From: Megasphaera hominis
GTDB lineage: Bacteria; Bacillota; Negativicutes; Veillonellales; Megasphaeraceae
Direction: 5' to 3'
Assembly: GCF_014269395.1 (NCBI RefSeq)
Contig: NZ_JACOGK010000013.1
Location: 6,279 to 70,278 of the forward strand
Length of the DNA: 64,000 bases
Below, in pieces: positions 1-7,417 of this stretch; the stretch's first letter is position 1; each line of letters opens with the position of its first letter. Below the pieces are notes generated by a model. That model did no database searches. It was given only the letters and a program-made list of their open reading frames with translations, and was not told where the DNA came from. The translations under genes and the position numbers were made by a program.

Positions 1-504
1 GGCGCTGCTGTCGGTTCGTCCCGTCCGGTTGCAGAAACGTTGAAATATGTTCCCCTCAACCGCTATGTAGGGATGTCGGGACAGAAGTTTACGGGCAACC
101 TCTATATTGCCTGCGGTATTTCTGGCGCTAAACAGCATCTGAAAGGCATTAAAGAAGCTTCGACGATTGTCGCTATCAATAAAAATGGGAATGCCCCGAT
201 TTTCAAGAATTGTGACTATGGTATTGTTGGCGATGTCAACGAAATTCTGCCGCTCTTGGCAGATGCCTTGGGCCGTGGTGAAAAGAAAGCAGCACCGCCT
301 ATGGTGAAGATGAAACGCCCGGTTGTACCAAAACCGGAACCGATCGGTCCCCGTTACGTATGTAATGGCTGCGGCTATGAATATGTACCGGAACTGGGCG
401 ATGAAGAAGCAGATATCGCACCGGGGACACTCTTTGAAAATCTGCCTGATGACTGGGTTTGCCCGGAATGTGCAGAAGCTAAAGAAAACTTTATCAAAGA
501 ATAA
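1..504 (+). CDS. etfA: Electron transfer flavoprotein alpha subunit fused to C-terminal rubredoxin (5' end outside window)
   Basis: The reading frame is open from base 1, so the start lies upstream. The first ~95 visible residues are the FAD-binding C-terminal half of EtfA (SSRPVAE, then GISGAKQHL and VAINKN motifs). A Pro-rich linker follows, then a complete rubredoxin of about 50 residues with CNGCGY and CPEC, four Cys that would hold one Fe, and the DDWVCP signature. ETF passes electrons from NADH or acyl-CoA enzymes; rubredoxin is the classic donor to flavodiiron proteins, and one lies 25 bp downstream. The fusion is unusual and probably makes a dedicated ETF-to-rubredoxin relay. Family identity is certain; the physiological partner is inferred. 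Confidence 0.93.
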   Translation, partial: GAAVGSSRPVAETLKYVPLNRYVGMSGQKFTGNLYIACGISGAKQHLKGIKEASTIVAINKNGNAPIFKNCDYGIVGDVNEILPLLADALGRGEKKAAPPMVKMKRPVVPKPEPIGPRYVCNGCGYEYVPELGDEEADIAPGTLFENLPDDWVCPECAEAKENFIKE

Positions 505-529
505 GCGGACCGAAAGGAGCAGATGATAT

Positions 530-1753
530 ATGTATTGTGTACGGAAAGTTACAGATGATTTATTTTGGGTAGGCGCCAATGACCACCGCCTGCACCTGTT
601 TGAAAATATTCACCCCATCCCGCAGGGCGTATCCTATAATGCCTACGTGCTGCTGGATAAAGCGACTGTCCTCTTCGATACAGTAGACTGGGCTGTATGC
701 CGTCAGTTCCTGGAAAATGTCGAACACGTTCTTCAGGGCCGTCCACTGGATTACATGGTAATTAACCATATGGAACCGGACCATTGTGCCTGCATTGAAG
801 AAATTATCCTGCGCTATCCGAAAGTAAAGATCATTAGCACAGAAAAATCCTTCATGCTCATGCATCAGTTTGGCTTCCACATCGATAAACAGGAATTAAT
901 CGAAGTTAAGGAAGGGGATACGTATTCCTTTGGCGGCCACACGGTTACCTTCGTAGAAGCACCGATGGTTCACTGGCCGGAAGCAATGGTTACTCTTGAT
1001 CTGACCAATGGCGCTCTCTTCTCGGCCGATGCCTTTGGTTCCTTCATCGGCCTCGATGGTCACCTCTTTGCTGATGAAGTCAACTTCGACCGCGACTGGC
1101 TCGATGAAGCACGCCGCTATTATACGAATATCGTCGGCAAATATGGTCCGCACGTACAGCTGCTTTTAGGCAAGGCTGCGACGGTTCTCGACAAGATCAA
1201 ATTCATTTGCCCGCTCCATGGTCCGGTTTGGCGTAAAGACTTCGGCTATATCCTGGATAAATACCAGCACTGGAGCACGTACGAACCGGAAGAAAAGGGC
1301 GTTCTCATCGTCTACGCTTCCATGTACGGCAATACAGAAGCGGCAGCCCAGGATTTGGCCGCCCGCCTCTGCGAAAAGGGCATTACCAATACGCGCCTTT
1401 ACGACGTATCGTCTACCCACGTATCGGAATTGATTTCCCAGACCTTCGAATATTCGCACCTCGTCTTGGCTTCTGTTACGTACAACCTGGGCATTTACCC
1501 GGTAATGCTTGATTATCTGGAAGATATGAAAGCCCTCAACCTCCAGAAACGGACCGTAGCGATCATTGAAAACGGTTCGTGGGCAATCAAGTCGGGCGAT
1601 CTCATGCAGAAATTCCTCGACGACAATATGAAGGATATGACTGTACTGAACGAACGCGTATCCCTCGCTTCGACCTTGCCGGATGACAAAGTATCCGAAA
1701 TGGAACAGCTGGCCCAGGCTTTGGCCGACAGTGTAAACGGCGTAGAAAAATAA
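530..1753 (+). CDS. Flavodiiron protein (A-type flavoprotein, O2/NO reductase)
   Basis: 407 residues, usual length for a class A flavodiiron protein. An N-terminal metallo-beta-lactamase-like domain (about 1-250) carries the diiron ligands H80, E82, D84, H85, H148, D167 and H230. A C-terminal flavodoxin domain (about 257-400) has an FMN loop at YASMYGNTE. Such cytoplasmic enzymes reduce O2 to water or NO to N2O with electrons from rubredoxin. The rubredoxin domain encoded just upstream is the obvious donor, and the two genes appear co-transcribed. The ATG at 530 follows AAAGGAG at a good distance. A FprA/Roo-type detoxification role is well supported; O2 versus NO preference cannot be read from sequence. 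Confidence 0.95.
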   Translation: MYCVRKVTDDLFWVGANDHRLHLFENIHPIPQGVSYNAYVLLDKATVLFDTVDWAVCRQFLENVEHVLQGRPLDYMVINHMEPDHCACIEEIILRYPKVKIISTEKSFMLMHQFGFHIDKQELIEVKEGDTYSFGGHTVTFVEAPMVHWPEAMVTLDLTNGALFSADAFGSFIGLDGHLFADEVNFDRDWLDEARRYYTNIVGKYGPHVQLLLGKAATVLDKIKFICPLHGPVWRKDFGYILDKYQHWSTYEPEEKGVLIVYASMYGNTEAAAQDLAARLCEKGITNTRLYDVSSTHVSELISQTFEYSHLVLASVTYNLGIYPVMLDYLEDMKALNLQKRTVAIIENGSWAIKSGDLMQKFLDDNMKDMTVLNERVSLASTLPDDKVSEMEQLAQALADSVNGVEK

Positions 1754-1880
1754 TTCCGCAGCCTTTGCGGCACGCCTCTTTCTACCATCTCTAACAAAAC
1801 AACATGGGGCTTGTGGCGGAATGCCTCCCCAAAACAGGCCTGCATGAAGTCCGATATAGGATGCCTTTCCCTTCGGATTC
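1754..1880 (+). other. Structured 3' region after flavodiiron gene
   Basis: This 127-base stretch contains no credible gene but several potential hairpins: CCGCA/TGCGG at its start, a TGGGG...CCCCA stem enclosing GGC/GCC, and GCAT/ATGC with an inner CC/GG. It runs directly into the terminator at 1881-1919. It may be a long 3' UTR or a processed small RNA. I do not recognise an RNA family and see no separate promoter. Confidence 0.3.
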
Positions 1881-1919
1881 AAAAATCCCTCTCAGTGGTT
1901 ACTGGGAGGGATTTTTTTT
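1881..1919 (+). terminator. Rho-independent terminator
   Basis: GC-containing stem AATCCCTC...GAGGGATT with ACTG/CAGT inside, ending in a run of eight T. It ends the EtfA-Rd/flavodiiron transcript. Confidence 0.9.
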
Positions 1920-2042
1920 GGCAGTAGAAGAAATTATTACGTGTTTCTTATCATATCCATAGAAAGATATATAATGAATGCATATTTTTTCTCTTATAGG
2001 ATGTACAATTTTATAGCAAATGTGATATGCTTATACTATTAG

Positions 2043-2366
2043 AATGATGGTTAACCCGTGATAAACAGCGTATATCTTGATTTTGTGAAGTGCATGCTGT
2101 TGGCATGGTCAGAATCTGCCTGAGATAACTGTAAATAAAAATACATTAGAAATTTTATATAGGAAACGAAGAAAAAAGGATTTTTTATTATTTCGTACGT
2201 TTCATGCTCTAAGATACGTTTTCTATATAACAAAAAGACGAACGGTTGTCTTTGGCAGGAGTAAGGGAGGCATGCGTCATACGGAAGTCCTGTTCGGGAA
2301 TACAGGAAAAATGCAATAAAAAGCAAAAAGATGAAAGAAAATACAAGGTGTGAAAGAAGGAATAGT
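2043..2366 (+). promoter_or_regulatory. Structured, gene-free leader upstream of the zinc-ribbon cluster
   Basis: No credible gene lies between the terminator at 1919 and the ATG at 2367. A TATACT box at 2032-2037 could be the promoter -10 element, with a poor -35. Downstream are AACAGC (2065-2070) opposite GCTGTT (2096-2101), a 14-base arm at 2155-2168 opposite 2217-2230 (one G-T pair), an inner A6/T6 hairpin at 2172-2186, and CCTGT/ACAGG at 2289-2306. This suggests a folded mRNA leader of about 320 bases. No known riboswitch class was recognised. Confidence 0.35.
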
Positions 2367-3695
2367 ATGCATATGTGGCAAAAAGAGAATAGGAAATATG
2401 GCTTTGTTCATAAAGGCCTCGTGCTGATTGCTGCCTTGGCTGGTGTAGTCGTTCTAGGCGGTTGCGGTACGATAAAAGCAGATTTAACCTTTCATGATGA
2501 TGGCACGATTACATCGAGTACTTCCTTTTCCGTCAATGATTCCGTACGGAATCTTTACCCTCAAATTATGAATGAACTCAAGAAAATGGAAGATGAAGAA
2601 CGGGCCAATGGCAATGAAATTAAGAAAATTCATAATGGCTTTAGTGAGACTGCCGTGCATAGTGATATCCAATCTTTAGTCGATAATGGCGGGGAAATCT
2701 ACCGGGATAATGGTCCGGGCAGCGTGCGCTATCGCAAGGGAGTACTGTATGATATGTATTCCCTCCATTTGGGACTTCAGGGAAAGGAATCATCAATGCC
2801 TGGCATGAATGATTTATATGGCATGGATGCGTTATATGGGGCTATGCTACAAAGCACCTATGAGTCAGCTAAATTTGATTATCGTATTACCTTGCCTCAG
2901 TCTGCTGACGCCACAAACGCTAAGAACGTAAGCGCAGATCAACGGACCTATACATGGGATCTCAAACCGGCACTTTTTGGTCAGCAGGATGTGAAGGTGA
3001 ATATTGATTTTAGAATATATCACAAGAATGTGCTCTATGCCTTTGCCGGTATCGGTGCTATTCTGCTTATTTGTGCGCTCGTATGCTTTATTTATGGCAT
3101 CATGAATAAAACGGACGCTGTCAGAAAAAAACAGCTTTTCATAGTGGCAGGAGTGTTATTGGCAATTGTTTTGTGTGGCGGTGGCTACATCAAGTATATG
3201 CTTGATAATCCGCCTGTGTTAACAGCCGCTGATAATATCATCAAAACAGGTACCAGCACAGCTGTAAATACGGATACGCAGGCAGGAACCGATAAGAAGG
3301 ACGGGACGGATCAAACCGCCCAGACGGCTAGTAAGCCGGCAGTACCCCTTTCTCCGGCTGAAAAAACGTTGCAAGCCTATTACAAGAACATTACGCAGAA
3401 AAATTACCGTACTGCCTATGATATGATGACACCGGAACTGCAGCAGCAAATTGGTGCATATGAAGACTATGCTGCTGGATATAAAACGACGATTTCCAGT
3501 GAAGTATCGAATATGAAAGTGATATCTTCATCTGCTACCAGTGCGAAGCTGGAATTTACCTTAACGGCCAGAGATACAGATAATGGCGGCGTAAAGGTAC
3601 AGTACTTTGCCGGTCAGGCCACGTTGTCTAATGTAAATGGTGTATGGAAAATCAGTGATACATCTGTTAGTAAGACTGGCGAAGCCAGAGAATAA
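2367..3695 (+). CDS. LppM-like lipoprotein with two membrane segments and NTF2-like tail
   Basis: 442 residues. The ATG at 2367 is chosen because AGAAGG lies six bases upstream; the in-frame ATG at 2331 has no ribosome site. A hydrophobic signal ends in a lipobox (VVLGGC), so the protein should be lipidated. The next ~180 residues resemble LppM/DUF3153 domains (DLTFHDDGTI pattern). Two transmembrane helices follow (around 220-245 and 255-275), then a Thr/Ala/Asp-rich linker and a ~110-residue C-terminal domain of the DUF4878/NTF2-like kind (TLQAYYKNI...YRTAYDMM). First gene of a four-gene membrane cluster with two zinc-ribbon proteins. Function unknown; domain labels are moderate. Confidence 0.75.
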   Translation: MHMWQKENRKYGFVHKGLVLIAALAGVVVLGGCGTIKADLTFHDDGTITSSTSFSVNDSVRNLYPQIMNELKKMEDEERANGNEIKKIHNGFSETAVHSDIQSLVDNGGEIYRDNGPGSVRYRKGVLYDMYSLHLGLQGKESSMPGMNDLYGMDALYGAMLQSTYESAKFDYRITLPQSADATNAKNVSADQRTYTWDLKPALFGQQDVKVNIDFRIYHKNVLYAFAGIGAILLICALVCFIYGIMNKTDAVRKKQLFIVAGVLLAIVLCGGGYIKYMLDNPPVLTAADNIIKTGTSTAVNTDTQAGTDKKDGTDQTAQTASKPAVPLSPAEKTLQAYYKNITQKNYRTAYDMMTPELQQQIGAYEDYAAGYKTTISSEVSNMKVISSSATSAKLEFTLTARDTDNGGVKVQYFAGQATLSNVNGVWKISDTSVSKTGEARE

Positions 3696-3728
3696 TACTA
3701 GTTTGGCTATGTAGAAGAGGTGAGCATA

Positions 3729-5783
3729 ATGAGTAAGCAATGTACCAATTGTGGGGCTGCCATTCCAGACAACAGTAAATTTTGTGAATTTTGTGGTAAG
3801 CCTGTAGAAGCAGAAAAAAAGAAACAACCTGTTTGCCTGCATTGTGGTGCGCCTATTGCCAAGGGGGACGCCTTTTGTACGGCCTGCGGTACGCCGGTAG
3901 AGGCCCCGGTGGAAGAGGAAAAAGCAGAGAAAAAACAGCCATCTGTACCGGAAGAAACGTCTCCTGCAGCAGAGGAACCCTTAAAAATCGTCAAATTGCA
4001 GGAGCCGGAAACGGAACCGGTACAGGAAAATGATGCTCCTTTGGAAAACGTGCATACGAGCGGGCCGGAACAGGATACGGCATCAGCGAAAGAACCGGCA
4101 GCCAATGGGAGCACACGTGCGTATTGCCAAACCTGCGGTGCCCCACTTGCAGCAGACGATAAGTTTTGTATGGCCTGTGGCACCCCGGTAGCAGCAATGG
4201 CTAGTGGGCAGGAAGTGGTCACAACAGCGGCAGAAGAACCGCTACACACAGTGAAGCTGGCAGACGATGTGCCGGCGCAAGGACCGGAAGCTAAAGAAAA
4301 TGCTGTTACGCACTGCCCGTCTTGCGGCGCTGTGCTTGCAGCAGAAGATAAATTTTGCACGGCCTGTGGCGCCCCGGTAGCAGCAACGGCTAGCGAGCAA
4401 GAAGTGGTCACAGCAGCGGCAGAAGAACCGCTGCACACTGTGAAGTTGGCAGACGATGTGCCGGCACAAGGATCGGAAACTAAAGAAAATGCTGTTACGC
4501 ACTGCCTGTCTTGTGGTGCCGTGCTCGCGGCAGACGATAAATTTTGTACGATCTGTGGTGCCCCGATAGCAGCAACGGCTAGCGGACAGGAAGCGGTCAG
4601 CGCAGCGGCAGAAGAACCGCTGCACACTGTGAAGCAGGCAGACGATGTGCCGGCGCAGGGACCGGAAGCTAAAGGAAATGCTGTTACGCACTGCCCGTCT
4701 TGCGGCGCCGTGCTTGCGGCAGGCGATAAATTTTGCACGACCTGTGGTGCCCCAGTAGCAGCAACGGCGAGCGGGCAGGAAGCAGTCACAGCAGTGGCAG
4801 AAGAACCGCTGCATATCGTGAAGCAGGCAGAGGATGTGCCGGCGCAGGGACCGGAAGCTAAAGGAAATGCTGTTACGCACTGCCCGTCTTGCGGCGCCGT
4901 GCTTGCGGCAGGCGATAAATTTTGCACGACCTGTGGTGTCCCAGTAGCAGCAACGGCGAGCGGGCAGGAAGCAGTCAGCGCAGCGGCAGAAGAACCGCTG
5001 CATATCGTGAAGCTGGCAGACGATGTGCCGGCGCAGGGAACGGAATTTAAAGAGACTGCTGTTACGCACTGCCCGTCTTGCGGCGCTGTGCTTGCAGCAG
5101 ATGATACATTTTGCACGACTTGTGGCGCACCTGTAGAAGCAAAGCCGGCTGTTCCGGAAGCAGCTGCAACTTCGAAGACGCTGTATTGCCATTCTTGTGG
5201 GGCCGTAGTGAATGCAGGTGATACATTTTGTGCTTCCTGCGGAGCACCTATACGTGCGGTTTCTAAAGTAAGACAGGGGAATGACCCGTTGCCTGTCGTA
5301 CACTTACATGATGAAATACCGCCTCATACAGGATCGTCTGGGCAGCCAGGTACAGGTAGCGCTGGCGTGCCGCCTGTAGCGGATGGAGCAGAACTGTTGG
5401 TAAAAAACATCAAGCCCCTTCTTTCTGTCATCGCCGCTATCGCTGCTATTTTGTTTCTATTATTCAAGTTTTCCAGTGGCGGAGCCGTCCAGGAAGTAAA
5501 AGAAATGAAATTTCATGATTTTAGCACGACCGTCACAATCGGCCAGGCCTTCGATCGCCGCTTTGAAGAGGAGGACTGGAGTTCAGAAGGTTCGGGCAAG
5601 GTTAAAACTGTCATTTTTAAGGGGAGAGATAAGGATACGGGTAAAATGTGGAAGGTCTACTTTAAAGTAACGGAAGGAAAAGAGTATTACCAGTGTGAAG
5701 TTACTAAAATTGTAGTGGACCAAACGGTATCGACGAACAATTGGGATGTGGGCAGGCTTTTGACCTATATTTATGACGGTTAA
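3729..5783 (+). CDS. Membrane protein with nine zinc-ribbon repeats
   Basis: 684 residues, starting at the ATG at 3729 with GAGGTG seven bases upstream. It carries nine double-CxxC zinc ribbons (pattern CxxCGxxxxxxxxFCxxCGxP): the first two lie close together, the rest are spaced by a Glu/Ala/Val-rich linker, giving a 63-residue repeat. One transmembrane helix (about 564-581) follows, then a ~95-residue C-terminal domain of unknown type, presumably outside the membrane. The ribbons would be cytoplasmic. Zinc ribbons plus a membrane helix are common in bacterial proteins of unknown function, but nine near-identical copies is extreme. Neighbours are membrane proteins, one with another zinc ribbon. 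A metal-binding or protein-docking array is plausible, unproven. Confidence 0.85.
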   Translation: MSKQCTNCGAAIPDNSKFCEFCGKPVEAEKKKQPVCLHCGAPIAKGDAFCTACGTPVEAPVEEEKAEKKQPSVPEETSPAAEEPLKIVKLQEPETEPVQENDAPLENVHTSGPEQDTASAKEPAANGSTRAYCQTCGAPLAADDKFCMACGTPVAAMASGQEVVTTAAEEPLHTVKLADDVPAQGPEAKENAVTHCPSCGAVLAAEDKFCTACGAPVAATASEQEVVTAAAEEPLHTVKLADDVPAQGSETKENAVTHCLSCGAVLAADDKFCTICGAPIAATASGQEAVSAAAEEPLHTVKQADDVPAQGPEAKGNAVTHCPSCGAVLAAGDKFCTTCGAPVAATASGQEAVTAVAEEPLHIVKQAEDVPAQGPEAKGNAVTHCPSCGAVLAAGDKFCTTCGVPVAATASGQEAVSAAAEEPLHIVKLADDVPAQGTEFKETAVTHCPSCGAVLAADDTFCTTCGAPVEAKPAVPEAAATSKTLYCHSCGAVVNAGDTFCASCGAPIRAVSKVRQGNDPLPVVHLHDEIPPHTGSSGQPGTGSAGVPPVADGAELLVKNIKPLLSVIAAIAAILFLLFKFSSGGAVQEVKEMKFHDFSTTVTIGQAFDRRFEEEDWSSEGSGKVKTVIFKGRDKDTGKMWKVYFKVTEGKEYYQCEVTKIVVDQTVSTNNWDVGRLLTYIYDG
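4122..5255 (+). repeat. Tandem 189-bp in-frame repeats
   Basis: Equivalent Cys-codon positions recur at 4122, 4311, 4500, 4689, 4878 and 5067, exactly 189 bp apart, with strong DNA identity between the middle units. The unit is in frame (63 codons) and encodes one zinc ribbon plus linker; the last copy is diverged and incomplete. The array likely changes copy number by recombination or slippage. The lack of stops on the opposite strand is a by-product of the repeat. Confidence 0.92.
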
Positions 5784-5802
5784 TATATGAAGGGATGATA
5801 CA

Positions 5803-6399
5803 ATGATATTTTTTGCACTAATACTGAACGGCGTTATCAGTTTTTTCAATGCCCGTGTAGCCGGAAAGATTTGGGCTGAATCAAAGGGCATTGGCGGCAA
5901 CGTGCGCATTATGGCGTGGTGCGCTGCTATTCAATCAGCCATTGGTTTTTCTTACATTTACATCACAATTTTGGTATATGCGTGCAGCGCTCTCCATATA
6001 TTGTCCCATAGTGGCATCAATTTTATGACCAGCCTGACCTATGTATTTCTGATTGTCCCTTTGCTGGGGACGGGCATTATTATTACCATTCAGTCCTGGA
6101 TACAGGCGTCACGGGAAAAATCCCTGCTTTCCATGGGCGTAGCCGGCTGGAATACTTTTGCTACGGCATATAATCTGTACCATGCCATCCAGTCCTTTGG
6201 CCCGGCTTGGGAAATGGCTACGAAAGGTATTTCGGACATCTTTTCCGGCGATGATGATGACGACGAAGACAGTGTCGTACTGGCACTGGTTATCTTAGCG
6301 CTATTGGCCGGTGTCATGACGACAAAAATTATTATGAATGTGTATACAGCCAGTCTGCCTGTATCGAGAACGGTACGGCAGCGGTATGAAACAATGTGA
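5803..6399 (+). CDS. Polytopic membrane protein, unknown function
   Basis: 198 residues, no family recognised. Hydrophobic stretches fit about four or five transmembrane helices (near 1-20, 38-60, 75-102 and 158-178). A very acidic patch, DDDDDEDS, sits before the last helix. GAAGGG precedes the ATG. It lies 19 bp after the nine-zinc-ribbon gene, and its stop overlaps the ribosome site of the next gene, so it is surely co-translated with the cluster. Confidence 0.7.
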   Translation: MIFFALILNGVISFFNARVAGKIWAESKGIGGNVRIMAWCAAIQSAIGFSYIYITILVYACSALHILSHSGINFMTSLTYVFLIVPLLGTGIIITIQSWIQASREKSLLSMGVAGWNTFATAYNLYHAIQSFGPAWEMATKGISDIFSGDDDDDEDSVVLALVILALLAGVMTTKIIMNVYTASLPVSRTVRQRYETM

Positions 6400-6412
6400 G
6401 GAGGAATCTGTT

Positions 6413-6934
6413 ATGAGTAAGTTTTGTTCCCAATGTGGAACCCCGCTTTCTGAAGGGGCACGCTTTTGTCCCTCCTGTGGTGCTCCGGTACAGGGAGAGG
6501 TTGCAGTTCAGCCTGCCTATGAAAATAACGCCGTACCTGCCTATGGCAACACGCCAGATGTAGTGGAAATGCAGTGGAATGGTTATGTAGAAGATAAAAC
6601 CATCAAAGCGATGTTCTTTACGAGTAAAGGCCGGCTAAACAGGAAGCGGTATATTATGCGCAGTTTAATGCTTCTGCCGGTATCCATGATAGGGATGCTC
6701 CTGATTTATACTATGGTGACTCCCCTCATAGTAATTGGCTTCCTGCTCATCCTGTCCTTGTGCATCCCCAATGTGCTGTTGGCTATCCGCCGCTGCCATG
6801 ATTTGAACCGGTCAGGATATTTCTACTTACTTACGGCTGTTCCGATTGCCAATATTATTGTTCCCCTAATGCTGTTGTTTCAAAAGGGATCGACAGGCCC
6901 GAATCAATATGGTCCTGATCCTCTTGGCAACTAA
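6413..6934 (+). CDS. Zinc-ribbon DUF805 membrane protein
   Basis: 173 residues. The ATG at 6413 follows GAGGAGG; longer in-frame starts would run into the previous gene. The N-terminus is a zinc ribbon (CSQCG...FCPSCGAPV) matching the repeats of the large upstream protein. After a Pro/Asn linker comes a DUF805 domain: SKGRLNRKRY, hydrophobic helices, the IRRCHDLNRSG motif and a final PNQYGPDP. DUF805 proteins are small inner-membrane proteins of unknown role. Last gene of the cluster, followed by an inverted repeat at 6957-6997. Domain call is strong; role unknown. Confidence 0.88.
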   Translation: MSKFCSQCGTPLSEGARFCPSCGAPVQGEVAVQPAYENNAVPAYGNTPDVVEMQWNGYVEDKTIKAMFFTSKGRLNRKRYIMRSLMLLPVSMIGMLLIYTMVTPLIVIGFLLILSLCIPNVLLAIRRCHDLNRSGYFYLLTAVPIANIIVPLMLLFQKGSTGPNQYGPDPLGN

Positions 6935-6956
6935 GGGGAATTAGCAGTTTCTATAA

Positions 6957-6997
6957 ACATCGTACAATTATGTAATAAATGCATGATTGTACGATGT
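6957..6997 (+). terminator. Terminator-like inverted repeat after zinc-ribbon cluster
   Basis: Perfect 12-bp arms ACATCGTACAAT / ATTGTACGATGT around a 17-base loop, followed by TATTTTATTT. Likely ends the four-gene transcript, although the stem is AT-rich. Confidence 0.65.
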
Positions 6998-7005
6998 TAT
7001 TTTAT

Positions 7006-7034
7006 TTGATAAACAAAATGATATCAGTTATAAT
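7006..7034 (+). promoter_or_regulatory. Near-consensus sigma-70 promoter not followed by a gene
   Basis: TTGATA (7006-7011), 17-base spacer, TATAAT (7029-7034). Transcription would start near 7041, yet no reading frame begins before 7418, which has its own -10 element. This points to a noncoding transcript. Confidence 0.7.
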
Positions 7035-7040
7035 AAGAGA

Positions 7041-7270
7041 AAACAAACGAGGCTCTAACCTATCAAAACACTCTCGTTAAGAAAGAACTATAACCAAGAG
7101 ATGGTAGTCCTTGTACGTAACGGGAGCTTAAAACAGACACCTATGATCCTATTTTGTTGTGCCACTTAGCAATAAGAGAAACTAAATATGATTGTCGGAA
7201 AACCATGAGCGTACCGTAACGCTTGAAATCATCAGGACGTTGTCTGCCCTATTTTGTATGATTTTATTTT
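7041..7270 (+). ncRNA. Candidate structured noncoding RNA
   Basis: Gene-free stretch behind a strong promoter. It can fold: ACGAG/CTCGT hairpin near 7050-7080; a long bulged helix pairing CAGACA-CCT-TGAT (about 7134-7147) with ATCA-AGG-TGTCTG (about 7229-7246); and an inner hairpin AGCGT/ACGCT near 7208-7223. CCTATTTTGT occurs twice (7149-7158 and 7249-7258). I could not match it to tmRNA, 6S, SRP RNA or riboswitch classes I know. The 3' end is unclear. Confidence 0.4.
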
Positions 7271-7334
7271 ACGGCATCTAGAGAATTTCCGATATGAATG
7301 TTTCTAAAATCCGGGAAGACCACGTGTAAGCTTT

Positions 7335-7351
7335 TTTGTAAAATTTACAAA
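7335..7351. promoter_or_regulatory. Palindrome upstream of GNAT gene
   Basis: TTTGTAAA, one central A, then TTTACAAA: a perfect 17-bp palindrome about 40 bp before the -10 element of the next gene. A possible operator; AT-rich chance palindromes are common. Confidence 0.3.
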
Positions 7352-7387
7352 TTTTGCCACAAAGACTACTAAAATTGTCTATTAATA

Positions 7388-7396
7388 TGGTATACT
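7388..7396 (+). promoter_or_regulatory. Extended -10 promoter for GNAT gene
   Basis: TGGTATACT, an extended -10 box, ends 21 bp before the start codon at 7418. No good -35 at the normal distance. Confidence 0.55.
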
Positions 7397-7417
7397 ATGC
7401 ACAAGGAGATGATTTAA

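Noticed and set aside
1166..1882. Minus-strand frame of 238 codons opposite the flavodiiron gene
   Set aside because: Shadow of a certain gene and runs into its terminator.
2051..2326. Minus-strand frame of 91 codons in the leader region
   Set aside because: AT-rich, no ribosome site, no recognisable domain; it overlaps structured inverted repeats.
3707..5116. Minus-strand open frame of 469 codons opposite the zinc-ribbon gene
   Set aside because: It is the reverse of the 189-bp repeat array; the repeated, Ser/Ala/Cys-rich product has no domain and no ribosome site, while the plus strand has zinc ribbons.
4122..5255. CRISPR-like array
   Set aside because: Repeats are in-frame coding units of 189 bp with no unique spacers.
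4242..5303. Second minus-strand frame of 353 codons, Arg/Cys-rich
   Set aside because: Also a by-product of the repeat; the composition is unnatural and it overlaps the real gene.
7041..7270. Possible T-box, tmRNA, SAM or lysine riboswitch in the gene-free stretch
   Set aside because: None of the invariant motifs, such as GGTGG of T-boxes or the tRNA-like ends of tmRNA, is present; kept only as an unclassified candidate RNA.
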